A stretch of 64,000 nucleotides of DNA from Steinernema hermaphroditum. Its lineage: Eukaryota; Nematoda; Chromadorea; Rhabditida; Steinernematidae. The notes under the pieces are model-generated. The model saw only the letters and a program-made list of their open reading frames with translations, had not been told where the DNA came from and searched no databases. Both the position numbers and the translations under genes were made by a program. Below, piece after piece: positions 12,501 to 23,714 of this stretch. Each line of letters starts with the position of its first letter. Position 1 is the first letter of the stretch. Location: the NCBI GenBank assembly GCA_030435675.1, contig CM059622.1:2170001-2234000 (forward strand), read 5' to 3'.

Positions 12501-15500
12501 CTACCGTAACCGACGACCTTCTCATGAAGTACAGCCCGGAGCTGCTGAAAGTGAATCCGTTCGTGCCGGGACCTCCGCAAAACGCGGCCAGAGAAGTGGC
12601 CGAGTTTCCCCACGACAAGCTCTATGCAGTCAACGCTAGCTATAGGTGACTGTGGATTACTGTAGTCGCTAGACTCACCAGGACGCTTTCAGGAATCTCT
12701 TGTACATCTATCCTAAAATCGCCAATTTCTCCAATCGGGCCGGGGCCGCCAGAAATATCTGCATCAAAGTGGAGCTGATGGATGGTCAGGAGTGTCCTCT
12801 GGAGTGTTTCTTCGGCAAGTCGAGCGCTCCGAACTTTTCCACAAAGGCGCTGACCGTCGTGAACTACCATAACAAGTGAGTTTGTGTCCTGAAATGTCCC
12901 ACGGTCTGAGGTTTCCACAACACAGTCTGTAGCTTCTGTTAACCAAACAGTGGATCCCAAGTTTAAGAACTACTTGATAGGTGTAGACGCCTTGGTTAAG
13001 CCCTCGGATCCTTCCAGATGCCCCCAATTCACCGACGAACTGAAAGTGCGTATCCCAGTGGACGTGAACGACGGTCACCACCTCCTCTTCACCTTCTACC
13101 ACATCACCTGCAGGCCTAGCAAGCCCGGAGAGGAGATCGAGACCCCGATCGGCTACAGCGTGAGTCCTCTCACCCTCACCCTTCCCTATCCAATCATCAA
13201 CCACCTTTCCAGTGGATTCCTCTCTACCGAGACGGTCGTCTCCAGACCGGCGACTTCCACCTCCCCATTTCGCTGGACAAACTGCCGCAGAGCTACGGAT
13301 ACCTCCCTCCCGACGTCAATCTACCCAACATCAAGTGGCTGGACGGTCACAAGCCCCTCTTCTCCGTGTCCCTGAGAGCGCTCTCTACCGTACACACCCA
13401 GGACTCTCACCTGGATCACTTCCTAAAGGCATTCCACTCGCTTAGCTCGACCAATAAGAAGATGAGGAGAGTCACTGAGCCGGAGCTGAAGGCGGCCATC
13501 CAGAGCGTCGCCAAGGCGAGACCACAGCCGATGGTCTCCTTCTTGTACGTCATCATGGACAAACTCCTCGCGCTGATTGTGTCCACGCCTTTCTCGGGTG
13601 AGTCGACTCTTCCTACCCACGTGTCAAAAGTATCTTCATATGATGGGTTATTGTAACCTCAGTGTCCGATCTGAATCTATGCATCTCAAAGGGGACTGAC
13701 GGTACAGTATCCCAGGTTGTACAGATAATAAGTCCTTTTTATTCCGAAAGTGAAAGGGGCTACAGTAATGGACGAGGAATCTAGCCGAGAAGGTCTTGAG
13801 ACGATTGAACTTGGAGCCTTGTTTCCTGGCGTCTGTGTATGTCTTCGTCGTTTAGACTGTCGAATTCCTGGAACGGAGGGATAGCTGAGGTGCCTAGAGT
13901 GGGGCATGCATACGGGAGACGACTAAATCTACCGTAATCCCAATGTTCGCTCAGCTGAAATGTGGCGAAAGAGCAATGAGTGATCGTTCTATCTCAAAAC
14001 TGCAAACCATAGTACACTGTATGTGGTCAAGTACATAACTCGAATACCAGAGATACAGTATCTGAGGGTTGCCTATCGTCGCCTATTCTACCCTACATCT
14101 AGAGTGACCAGATGCCTAAGATCCCCCCTCCTACAGTTCCCCTTTTCAGAGTCGATCTCCTCCGTCTGCTTCGAAATGATCGGTCAACTCGTGAAGATCT
14201 GCACTCTCCTGCTGGACAGCTTCAGTGACTCGCACGGCCGAAGTTCTCTTCTCAGTACCTACATCCATTACCACAAGATCTCGCTGAAAGACCCCATCGG
14301 ACTGAACATCGCTCCGGCCAACGGGGCAAGCCAAGCGGCTCCGAAGGCCTCCTTGGATGAGATGCACAGCCCGGCCGACAACAGTGACCTATTTGAGATC
14401 ATCCGTAAGTGCTTCTTGCTCGAGAAGAGTCCTTTCTCTCCGTTCCAGGTGACTTTGAGCGCTCAGCCTCCACCGCCAAGGCCTCCACCTTCGACTCTAT
14501 CGACGGTGGCTGCAAGAGCCACAAGCTGATGCACGAGGAGCTCGTCCGGCTGTGGGTGACGAGCGTCGGAGCCGCCCGAGAGATGGCCTTCATCAACTCG
14601 TGGTTTTTCCTGGAGCTCATCGTAATCGGCCCTCCCTTCAGCAGATCCTTCATCTTCAGCGTTTCAGCTCAAATCGATGGCCGAGTACCTGTCGGTCTCG
14701 AACAGAATGTTTCTGCCGCGCAAACTGCGCTTCAGGGACTCGTTCATCGGTGACCTGAGCCGGCTGTCGCAGATGATCGTGCAGGAGATCATCGAGCCGA
14801 GTGGGAAAGGAAAGGGCTCCGCCGCGCAGATTAACCTTTCCTACGCGTTCTTCTTGCGCGACTGCTTCTCCCTCATGGACAGGTCCTACGTCATGGCCCT
14901 GGTCAAGCAGTACAACAGGGATCTCTCGGCTAAGATAAGGTGAGTGGAGGGGGCCCAGTTGTCGGGGTCACCCATTAAAAACTAGGTCCACTTTCCATAA
15001 GTAGACCAAAATCCTATCCCAAACTAGGCCTGCATATAAGTGGATCACTGATTTCCAATTCCAGCGCCCTCAGCGACCCCCTCTCCACGTCTCTGATGCT
15101 GCTGAAGATGGACTTCATGCGTGTGGTCTGCTCCCACGAACACTTCGTCATGCTGAACCTGCCCTTCGGTCTCGGCCACTCGCTCTCCCACTCCTACTCC
15201 ACCGCCTCCTACGGCTCATCCTCCACCGGCGGCGGCAACGCGATGTCTCTCTCGCAAACGGGCAACTACCCTCCTTCGGCGCCGAATCTTCAGCCCCCCA
15301 GTCCCGGAGGCTCGAGTCTCTCCAGCCGCTCGGCCGAATCCCAAAGCTCCGGATCCGTCGACCTGACGCCCGACTTCCGCGCCAAACACTTCCTCATCGG
15401 CATCGTCCTCTCCGACTTAGCCACCGTTCTGGAAACGGCCAGCCAGCCCCTCCACGCCAGGGCCATCGGCCTCATTCGGAACCTGTTGGCCACCCACGAA

Positions 15501-18500
15501 GCCGACTCGCGTCTCGGCGATACGATAGTCAAGAATCGAGTGGCCGCCCTCTATCTGCCTCTCGTCGGAATTGTCCTGGAGAGCTCCACGCAGCTCTACG
15601 ACCCCTACTCGAAGAACGGGAAAGAGAACGCCTGGTCGCCATCCATCATAAAGTAGGCTACGAACGCGAATACCGTACTCTAATGCTCCTGACTGTAGTG
15701 GCAACGACAGCGTCTTCAGCGCTAGAGGAACCGCTTCCACAGGCCCCGGAATCAACCCTAAAGTCGCCTTGGCCATCGCCGGCATGGGAGGCACTGCGTC
15801 GTCTCCGACAACACCCGACGAGAAGACCCTGAAGGTGGAGGCGGTCAAGCCTAGCAAGCCTCAACTCTCGCTTCCGCTCAGCAGACAGCTCCTCGCTTGC
15901 TTCTGCTGGACACTCAAGCATCTAGATAAGACGACCCTCCGCCACTGGATGAGAGAACTCTCTCCCGGGAGGATGGTCCAACTTCTGGATGTGCTCCAGT
16001 TGGGTATCTCATGCTTTGAGTACCGTAGTCCGGCCTCTATCTTGGTAAGGGTTGACCCTCTTGGTTCTCCTCACTTTTGTGTCACAAAAGGGTGTCCTAA
16101 ACATGCTCTTCTTTGTAGGAAAGTGGCGACCAGGCCCGGGGCGACCTCCGACAGCGTCTCGAGGAAGCGATCCTCGGCGAGAACTCGATGGCCAAGGAGT
16201 TCCTGCGCAAGAAGTCAGCCGGGCTGGCGGAGAACGACGGCGTCCGCTGGCGCAAGGACACCAAGGTCACCTGGAAGGGCGCGCAGTACAACAGCGGCGG
16301 TGAGATCTCCGACGAGTTCAGTGGCGCCTCAGGCAGCGAGATCGACTCCGTCTTCGAGGCGACCCTCTGCACCGAAGTGTCCCTTACCGTACTTGACACC
16401 TTGGAGCTGATCATCAGGGTGCTCAACTCTCCGGGCTCCGACCATCTCAGCTTCGCCCTCCCGGTGGTTCTTAAGATCTTCGTGAGTTTTGTGACCCGGA
16501 CGGCGCGTTTGATTTGAGCTCTAGATGCACATGCTAGCGTGTAACCAGTCGGTGACCACTTTGGACAACGTCTTCGCCAGCCAGAGGGCGGTGGTGGTGA
16601 AGTACCCGGAGTTGATCTTCGAGCAGCAGTCGGAACAGTGTGGAGAGCTCTGTCTTCAGCTGCTCAGGCACTGTGCCTCGAAGTTGCCGCAGATTCGATC
16701 TCAGGTAGGCCTTTCTAGAAGCTGTTCTAGGTGATAGTTAGGCAGGCACCCTATTCTGTGGCCAAAAGGCGATCTTCTTGTTCTACGAAGTCCTCTCTTT
16801 CAGGCGGCGGCCAGCCTCTACCTTCTCATGAGACAGAGCTTCGAGTGTGGCTCGAATCTGGCGAAGGTGAAGATGCAGATCACGATGTCTCTGTCCACGC
16901 TGGTCTCGAACGGGACAAAACTTGGCTTCTGGCTCAATGAGGACCACCTGAGACGAAGCCTGAAGACGGTGCTGACCTATTCGGAGACGGACGCCCACAC
17001 CGACGTCCAACTCAAGGAGACCACTTTCTCGGAACAGGTACTCTACATTTAGCGTCTATGGTTAGACATACACCCTCTTAGGTCAAAGACCTCGTCTTCA
17101 ACCTGCACATGATCCTCTCGGATACGGTAAAGATGAAAGATTTCTCGAACGACTTCGAGATGTTGATCGATCTGATGTACCGAGTGGCCAAAGGCTACCA
17201 GAACAACCCTGATCTGAGGTAGGCCTATTGTAGGGATACTGAGTACGGTAACCGTGGATTCCAGGCTAACCTGGCTGCTCAACATGGCCGGGAAACATAG
17301 CGATAAGGGGAACTACGCCGAAGCGGGGCAGTGCGTCCTGCACGCGGCCGCTTTGGCTGCCGAATACCTCTCGATGACCGACTACAGAGAGCATCTGCCG
17401 CGGGGCGCCGTCGCCTTCGAGGCGATCAGCGAGAACGTCATTCAGGAGAGCGCCACCTCAGACGATGTCATTAGGTAAGGGGGAATCTGAAGGGTCTTTA
17501 CCGTATCCTCTCGATCCAGCCCCGACGAGGAGGGCATTTGCGAAAGCGCGCACTTCTCCGAAGTGGGCCTGGTGAACCTCATCGAGAAAACGGCCGTGTT
17601 CTTCGAAAAAGCCCAAATGTATGAACAGCTTCTGGACATCTACAAGGTACTCGCCCGCCCCCTCGGGAGCCACCGTAACCGTCCCTTCAGATCCTGAGTC
17701 CGGTGCTCGAAGAATGGCGCGACTACCAGCGCCTCGCCCAACTCCACAACCGCATCAGCGTCTCTCTGGGCAAGATCGAGCCTACCGTACCCATGCAAGA
17801 CGACCTCTCCGAGGCGTGGAGTTCTCCGCTGCCCACGGCCGACAAACGCTGCTTCGGCACCTACTTCCGGGTGGCCTTCTATGGCTCTCTGTTCGGCGAC
17901 GTCGACGGCGTGGAGTTCGTGTACAAGGAGCCGGCGATCACGAAGTTGCCGGAGGTGAGCCACCGGCTGGAGGGATTCTACTCCGATCGATTTGGAAAGG
18001 GGACCGTCGAGGTCATCAAGGACTCGAATACGGTAAGTGAGGTGGATCGGTTTCAAATGGAATGTCAGGGGACAACAGTGGCTGAGAATCTTGCCTTGTA
18101 CTACCGTAACCCACCTCATATTTCTAGGTCGACCGTTCCAAGCTGAACCCGAACAAAGGCTACCTCCAGATCACCTACGTGGAGCCCTACCTCGAGGGTT
18201 GGGAACGTCGCCGGCGACCGACCTATTACGAGCGGAACCACAAACTCCACAGATTCGTTTACGCCACTCCCTTCACGAAAGACGGAAAAGCGCACGGTGA
18301 ACTGCACGAGCAGTACAAACGACGAACCGTCCTGACCACCCAGCACAGGTATCGCCGAGATCTCCGGATACCGTAATCAGACGTCTCTCCAGCTTCCCCT
18401 ACGTGAAAACGCGTCTTCGAGTGATAAAGCGCGAGCAGACGGTCCTTTCGCCGATCGAAGTGGCCATCGAGGATGTGCACAAGAAGACGAGGGAGCTGGC

Positions 18501-19942
18501 GGCGGCGACGGCGCAGAACCCGCCCGACGCCAAGATGCTGCAGATGGTGCTGCAGGGATGCATAGGCACCACCGTGAATCAGGGCCCCATCCAAGTGGCC
18601 AACGTCTTCTTGGCAGACATAGCGCTCGACGAACACGGGAAGCCCGTGGATAGACTGCAGAACAAGTTAAGACTCTGTTTCAAGGACTTCTCGAAGAAAT
18701 GCCATGACGCGCTGCTCAAGAACGAGCAGCTCATCCACTTCGACCAGGCTGACTATCAGGTAGAGAGAAAATATGGTCGCCGTAATTTCAATGGGTCAAG
18801 GCTCCTGCCACGAAAAGTGCGCGTCTAGGAAACGTCGCACGCGTTTCGCCATTGAATTTTGGAGCCGCGACAAAGAATTATGCATAACTCGTGAAGTAGA
18901 GCGTATTTTGGAAAACTGAACGTTGATTTTGAAGATTAGAACTTTCTCGTTCGAATGAACCCTAGTTGGTGCAATTTGGTGGCGCGAACATGGAATTATT
19001 AAGCGATTATTATTTTAGTACCGTGTAATGTGACCTGAGGCGCCTTTTCCGCTTGAAAAATATGCGCTGCCTTAACTTTCAAGCCTTTTAGAGCTGACAC
19101 AAGGCTCATGACGCTTCAATATACCCATAGAATCCGGAAAACCCAAGATTACTACAAGCACCCTACGCTAGGATCGAACGTTGGATTTTTACTAGTAGCT
19201 TCAACCTCAAGCTTGAATGATGCAAAAGTGGTTCTTTAACAAGCGTTACAGTGCGCAGGAACTCAGATCGCAGTACGAGCGACTCTGATAGCAGTGACAG
19301 TGATGAATAACCCGCGTGTATGACGTTAAATTGGCTTAGGATGGTAGTCTGTTTTATAGACCGTTTAATTCCGGCACGCGGAGTGAGTTTCCAGCAGTGA
19401 GCCATAGCTCATTCGACGCAGCATTCAATTCTGCACAAAAGCAACGTTTGGATTTCTGCGAAACCTCCTAGATCGCGCAAAATCAACGAAGCAAGATAGA
19501 AACTCTGTGATTTCCATTGTAAAAGTCGGCAGAACGACAAAACTACGGTAGTGTGGTGGTCCCACCACGCACACATTGCAGGCGCATTAAAATTACGGCG
19601 ACCATATGCATGTAGAGCTTAGCTAGACAGAGAACTAGAATGTCTCACTTTGAAGAGGTCTGAAGAGGCGATGAACCGGTCCACAGCTTGCGCGACACCT
19701 CAAATGAGACTTCAAGTCCAAACGAGACAGCCTAACCTCCCGAAAAAGACTGTCTAACCCCCGCATCCTTTCAGAAGGAGATGAAAAAGAACTACGTAGA
19801 GTTCACAAAGCTGATGACTCCGATCGTGAGTCTGTCGAAGTTCCAGGCGGCCACGCGCTGCTCCCAACAAGGCGACATCGACCACACGGTGACAGACCTC
19901 GTCTCCCGCGCGGTCGAACTCGGCCCGGTGACCGCCGTCTAG
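3515..19942 (+). CDS. DOCK6/7/8-type (DOCK-C) Rho-family GEF, 27 exons
   Basis: DOCK proteins activate Rac/Cdc42 GTPases at membranes and so control the actin cytoskeleton, cell migration and axon growth. The spliced frame is 2,230 residues, close to human DOCK7 (about 2,140), and matches it along its length. Conserved stretches include the N-terminal FPLDDIDV region, the C2/DHR1 block ([16 protein letters not shown], exons 9-12), [16 protein letters not shown]-like [26 protein letters not shown], and the DHR2 catalytic region ([59 protein letters not shown]). Coding exons: 3515-3570, 5851-6007, 8321-8421, 8463-8552, 8595-8826, 10666-10983, 11509-11730, 11773-11977, 12027-12645, 12693-12875, 13018-13159, 13213-13597, 14150-14404, 14449-14621, 14668-14939, 15065-15652, 15699-16044, 16119-16481, 16525-16704, 16804-17037, 17082-17218, 17265-17474, 17520-17646, 17691-18032, 18128-18348, 18393-18759 and 19775-19942. 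All phases agree. The 42-nt gap at 11731-11772 could also be read through in frame. Confidence 0.95.
5628..5695. mobile_element. hAT-type MITE with perfect 8-bp target-site duplication
   Basis: A 68-bp hairpin begins CAGAGATGGGAACT and ends with its near-complement AGTTCCCATCTCTG. It is flanked on both sides by the same 8 bp, CTTCCCAT (5620-5627 and 5696-5703). CAG-RTGGG ends with an 8-bp duplication are diagnostic of the hAT superfamily. The interior is GAGCCG-rich and self-complementary. It lies in DOCK intron 1 and has no transposase of its own. Confidence 0.88.
7373..7491. mobile_element. second, diverged hAT-type MITE
   Basis: The ends CAGAGATG...CATCTCTG enclose GAGCCGG-rich sequence like the element at 5628. 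The flanking 8-mers (GCCCCAAC and GCCCAATA) match imperfectly, as expected for an older insertion. It lies in DOCK intron 2. Confidence 0.7.
9483..9815 (-). pseudogene. mariner transposase C-terminal relic
   Basis: Read on the minus strand, the sequence gives [20 protein letters not shown], close to the mariner catalytic motif (ILLHDNARPH) followed by [10 protein letters not shown]. After a stop and a diverged middle it gives [15 protein letters not shown] and GIGQLVRAA, matching the mariner C-terminus (W-x2-FF...FY-x-GI-x2-L). Stop codons and frameshifts show it is dead. It lies in the 1.8-kb DOCK intron 5. I did not find both terminal repeats. Confidence 0.8.
13788..13904 (-). repeat. inverted partial copy of DOCK exon 9 in intron 12
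   Basis: The reverse complement of this segment aligns with exon 9 at 12349-12485. It shares long words such as CCTCAGCTATCCCTCCGTTC and AGGCTCCAAGTTCAATCGTC, with scattered substitutions and a gap of about 12 nt. It contains no usable exon boundaries and is probably non-coding. The two arms could pair in the pre-mRNA. Confidence 0.88.
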
Positions 19943-20132
19943 AGTCCAGAATCGTCTAGACTGTACATACGCGAAGTATCTCATGACGCCCACAACGATC
20001 TATCCGGCTTCCCTACGGTGTAATCTCATAATTTAAGCTTCTTGTTTGTTACTTGTTGTTTACTCTATAATACAACACATAAATAATTGATTAGCAGTGT
20101 GTGTAAAGTTTCAAAACTCGCCCATCGACCCG

Positions 20133-21479
20133 CTAGATGCACTCCGCCGTTGGTCGCTCCTTCGGGAACATCACCACTTCGCCTTCGGCCGAGAGGAGCG
20201 CTGTGAAGCCGTCGCAGGCAAACGAGCTGACGTAGAAGTTCTTGTCTTCTTCGGGCATCATTGGTGCGGGCGTGGTGACGATATCGCCAACGGGAAATTC
20301 AGTGCCGAGTTGGGAACACGAGTTCCATCCGAATCCACAAGCTTCGCCATCGTCTGAAATGACTGTATAAGTGACAACTACCTCAAGAACTACAATACCT
20401 GAGATTATTATAGATTGGAACGGTCCAGCGGCGATGTCGACCACCTTGAGCGCTTCAAAGTACTCGACCAGCTTCGGTTCTTTCTCGTAGTGGAGATCTC
20501 CATGACCCAGCTGCCCATGTCTGAAATGCGGAGGTTTTGCAAGACAATGGCGACATAGCCAACGTACAGAGAAGCGCCCATCGAGTACAGTTGGTGGTTC
20601 TCTGTCAGGAACAGAGTATGTGTGGCGCCTGCGTCCATTAGGACTACTTTTGAATCCAGATCGGCGATATGTTCGTTGTTGAAGAAGACGGAGCAGCCCT
20701 CGCGCTCCAGATGGCTGTTGATGACGTAGACGATGTTATCCAAGTTGGCCGCGAGCAGAACGGGCGCGTTACGACACTTCTCGAACCGTGGTACGCGCGG
20801 CTTGTCCGTACATACGTAGCTATCGTCTTCCTGGAACAGGGAATGCAATTACAGTGATCTGGACAACAGCCAAACTCACATTCATCCATCCTTTCGTGAT
20901 GGTGTTGTCCAAGAGCACGGGCACATACGTCCACTTCCCATCCAATCCGCGAGAGTACTGTCGCCGAATGACCAACTAAACAACGAGATCATGAACAATG
21001 GGACAAAGGAAACCGCTCAAACTTACATAATCGTCTCTCAACTCCGTATTGTCGGCCACGTAGAAATAGCAGTAAATCGTCTGCTTCATGCCGCTGAAGT
21101 AGAATTCTTGGCGACCCTCGCAGAAAACGACGTCGTAGATTCCATCGTCGATGTGAAAAGCGGTGAACTGGTTGGTGATCTTGTCGAGGATGTCGACGCG
21201 CGCGTAACTTGTCCCGCTCCTCTCGTGCATGTTGCGCACCTTGACCGAGCCGAAGAAAAACTCTTTCTCGAATCGGTCACGCGGACGAGGATAGACGTGC
21301 GCGTCCTCGAAAAACGTTTCCGTGATCGGAGGTGGCGACGGAGTCGGCGACTTCGGCTTCGGAGGCGGCACGAGCATCTTCCACCAGTACTCCTGGCCTG
21401 GCTCTGGCGTCGTCGCGTCGACCTCCATCGTCTCTTCGTTGTTGTCTTTCTTCTCGGGCATCGGGGCGTCGTCGCTCAT
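20133..21479 (-). CDS. RCC1-repeat protein, five exons
   Basis: Minus-strand exons 21027-21479, 20880-20975, 20568-20830, 20399-20520 and 20133-20353 splice in phase to 384 residues. The C-terminal half contains recognisable RCC1 (regulator of chromosome condensation) repeats: LYSMGASLHGQLGHGDLHYE, then VVDIAAGPFQSIIIS, then ACGFGWNSCSQLGTE. These are blades of a beta-propeller that usually binds small GTPases, chromatin or ubiquitin-pathway partners. The N-terminus is acidic and proline-rich (MSDDAPMPEKKDNNEE, then PPPKPKSPTPSPPP) and probably disordered. Only about two or three canonical repeats are evident, fewer than the seven of RCC1 itself, so it is an RCC1-like protein and not RCC1. 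TTTCAG lies seven bases before the start codon, consistent with trans-splicing. The molecular partner cannot be told from sequence. Confidence 0.82.
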
Positions 21480-21901
21480 CGCGCACCTGAAACGGAGAAA
21501 AAACAGATTTTTGGGCATTTAGGAGAAATCCGCGTACGCGACCCAAATCCGCGCTACCAAACACGCATATTTAGCCGCGAAATAGCCGCGAGGGGGAGGC
21601 ATTCCATTTGCGGCGACCGTTATCTTGTCCGCCAGCTACAGTACTCATTCTGTTGATATTCAGACAGATCGCTGCCTGCTAAATTCCAGTTCCAGACAGT
21701 CTCGTGCGATTCTTGTCTGATATAAGCCGCTCTCAGGCTGAACGGCAGATAGCTGTCGTTTGTCTGGTTCTGGCTCTGTCTCTCAGTCAGACAGCGCCAT
21801 CCGTCTAAATAGAACAGACCCATAACAAGAGAACAAACTAAAAAGCTGTTTTTCGTAGACTCGATGTGCCAAAAGTCAAAATACCAATTTTCAGACATAA
21901 A

Positions 21902-23539
21902 ATGCTGCCTTTCTTCTTCTCCCTCATTCTCATACTCCCACCACTCACCTCATCATCACTGTTCTGTCCGTTCACCAAGGAACCAGACGATCCTGGAAGC
22001 TACAGTAATCCTCCCTCCGTATCACTTCCTCTTCCATCAGTTTCATTCAGATAACTACCGTATCCAATCGTTTCCAGCCCCTGCAAGCTCCTCAAGTCCT
22101 CCACTTTACAAGCTAATTCCTGCGCAAAGTCAAGCGACTGAAGGAATTCGGTTTCTGAATGCTGAAAAAACGAAAAGCTGCACGGAAGCCTGCATAGTGG
22201 AGTTGCACGGATTCATCTCCACCCGCGAGGATACGGTAATGTATCAGACATCACCGATGCAGCCTGGAAATTATGAGAAAATCAATAATACGAAGATGAC
22301 CAGAATGTTCTGCGCCGCGCTCAAAGACGACTGTGGCGCTACCATGCCCATTTACAGACATTTTCGATTTGGACCGCAGGGATTACGTAAGTTACCCGCA
22401 GTAGAACATAACCCACTCTACACATTCCCTTACAGACCACGCGTACGGATTCTCGTCTACCGAAAAAATAGACAAGTTCACGCTGGAACCAAGCCCGCTT
22501 TGCTACGGCTGGAAATCACAAGCCGTTGCCACACCGTCTCCTTCCAAGTGCGACTCCACCCTTCCATCGCTAGACAGCGTCCGTCCCCTCAATGTCTACG
22601 ACAACTCAGCGCCAGGTCTCCAGCGTGACCACTTCTACAGCGCAGCTCTACCCAACGACTTCCTCAAGACGCCCCTTTTATCTCCTTTCCGGGACTATCG
22701 CTACAAGATGCTCGATGACTTGGGTATGGTAGTCGTCGAGCCACGGGCTAGCGCCTGCAACTGTCTCGTCAAACTCGTCCAGGTGTTCGACAAACAAGAC
22801 GGTCTATTTGGTTAGGCAGAGACATATAGACAGTCTACTGAGAAAGAATTTAGGACGTCGTGACCACAAGCTCATCATCGCCGGAGAGGAGCAGAACCGC
22901 CCTTACGAGCACTACGAACCGACTGGGGAGGTCGTCTACTGCGCCGCAGAAGAAGGAGCCTGTGGCGCCACGCTCCCCCTCCGCAAGTACTTCGACCTCA
23001 CAGCCATGGATACCGTATACACCGTCAACAATACTGTAGCGCCAGCAATGAGTCAGCCCTATCCGGAAAAAGTCCTCTGCTGGATTTGGGACGTAGACAA
23101 GATCGCACCTATCGCAAGACCCACATCCGAGCGAAAACCGCGCGTTGTCTCGACGTCTACACCCGCGCCGGGCTGCTCCTGCACGTGTCCCACCGAGTCG
23201 CACATGAAAGTAGACAAGAAGCCCTACTTCGAGCAGAATCAGAAACAACTCGGCGCGACAGTACGGCAGAAGGATGTCCCGTTAGAATCTCAGTCTAGAC
23301 AGAAGTCTACAGCCGTCCCAGACAGCTTCCCTACGCCTCATCCCCTCCCGACAGTATCTGAGAGACATCGTTCGAAAGCGAAACTGTCCGGAAAGGAAGA
23401 GGTTCTGGACGCCGATTTGAGAAATCAGCTGGGAAGTCTTCCGGACTGTGTGGACTTCGTTCGATACCTCCTACTTCACCCTGAAGAGACAGACAGTCTG
23501 CGCGCGAGACAACGAAGCAATATATCAAAGAAGATGTAA
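21902..23539 (+). CDS. secreted protein with duplicated cysteine domain
   Basis: Exons 21902-22004, 22078-22386, 22436-22810 and 22854-23539 join in phase to 490 residues. A signal peptide is clear (MLPFFFSLILILPPLTSSS). Two related domains of about 100 residues follow. Each has an early cysteine pair, a CAA-x4-CGAT-x-P motif (FCAALKDDCGATMP; YCAAEEGACGATLP) and a late LC-[YW]-x-W motif (LCYGW; LCWIW). The tail is basic and lacks a membrane anchor. I do not recognise the family; it looks nematode-specific and extracellular. TTTTCAG precedes the start by seven bases. The stretch 23020-23061 has intron-like ends and no stop, so an extra 42-nt intron is possible. Splice sites of intron 1 are the least certain part of the model. 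Confidence 0.75.
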
Positions 23540-23714
23540 AAATCCAGCTCACTAATAAACATTCCACAAGATCAGCATGGACACGGGAGAGGTCTCCAGA
23601 TACACTGCGCACACCCCTCACAAACGAGTAAACAAGAGATACGTGACCGAATCGGACGCTTAACATAAGAACCGTCATCTCCTATACATAAGTTTATTAC
23701 ATAACAAATACTGT

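Noticed and set aside
22808..23539. Independent gene starting at the ATG at 22808
   Set aside because: That ATG lies next to a donor site; exon 4 starts at 22854 and continues the secreted protein in phase.
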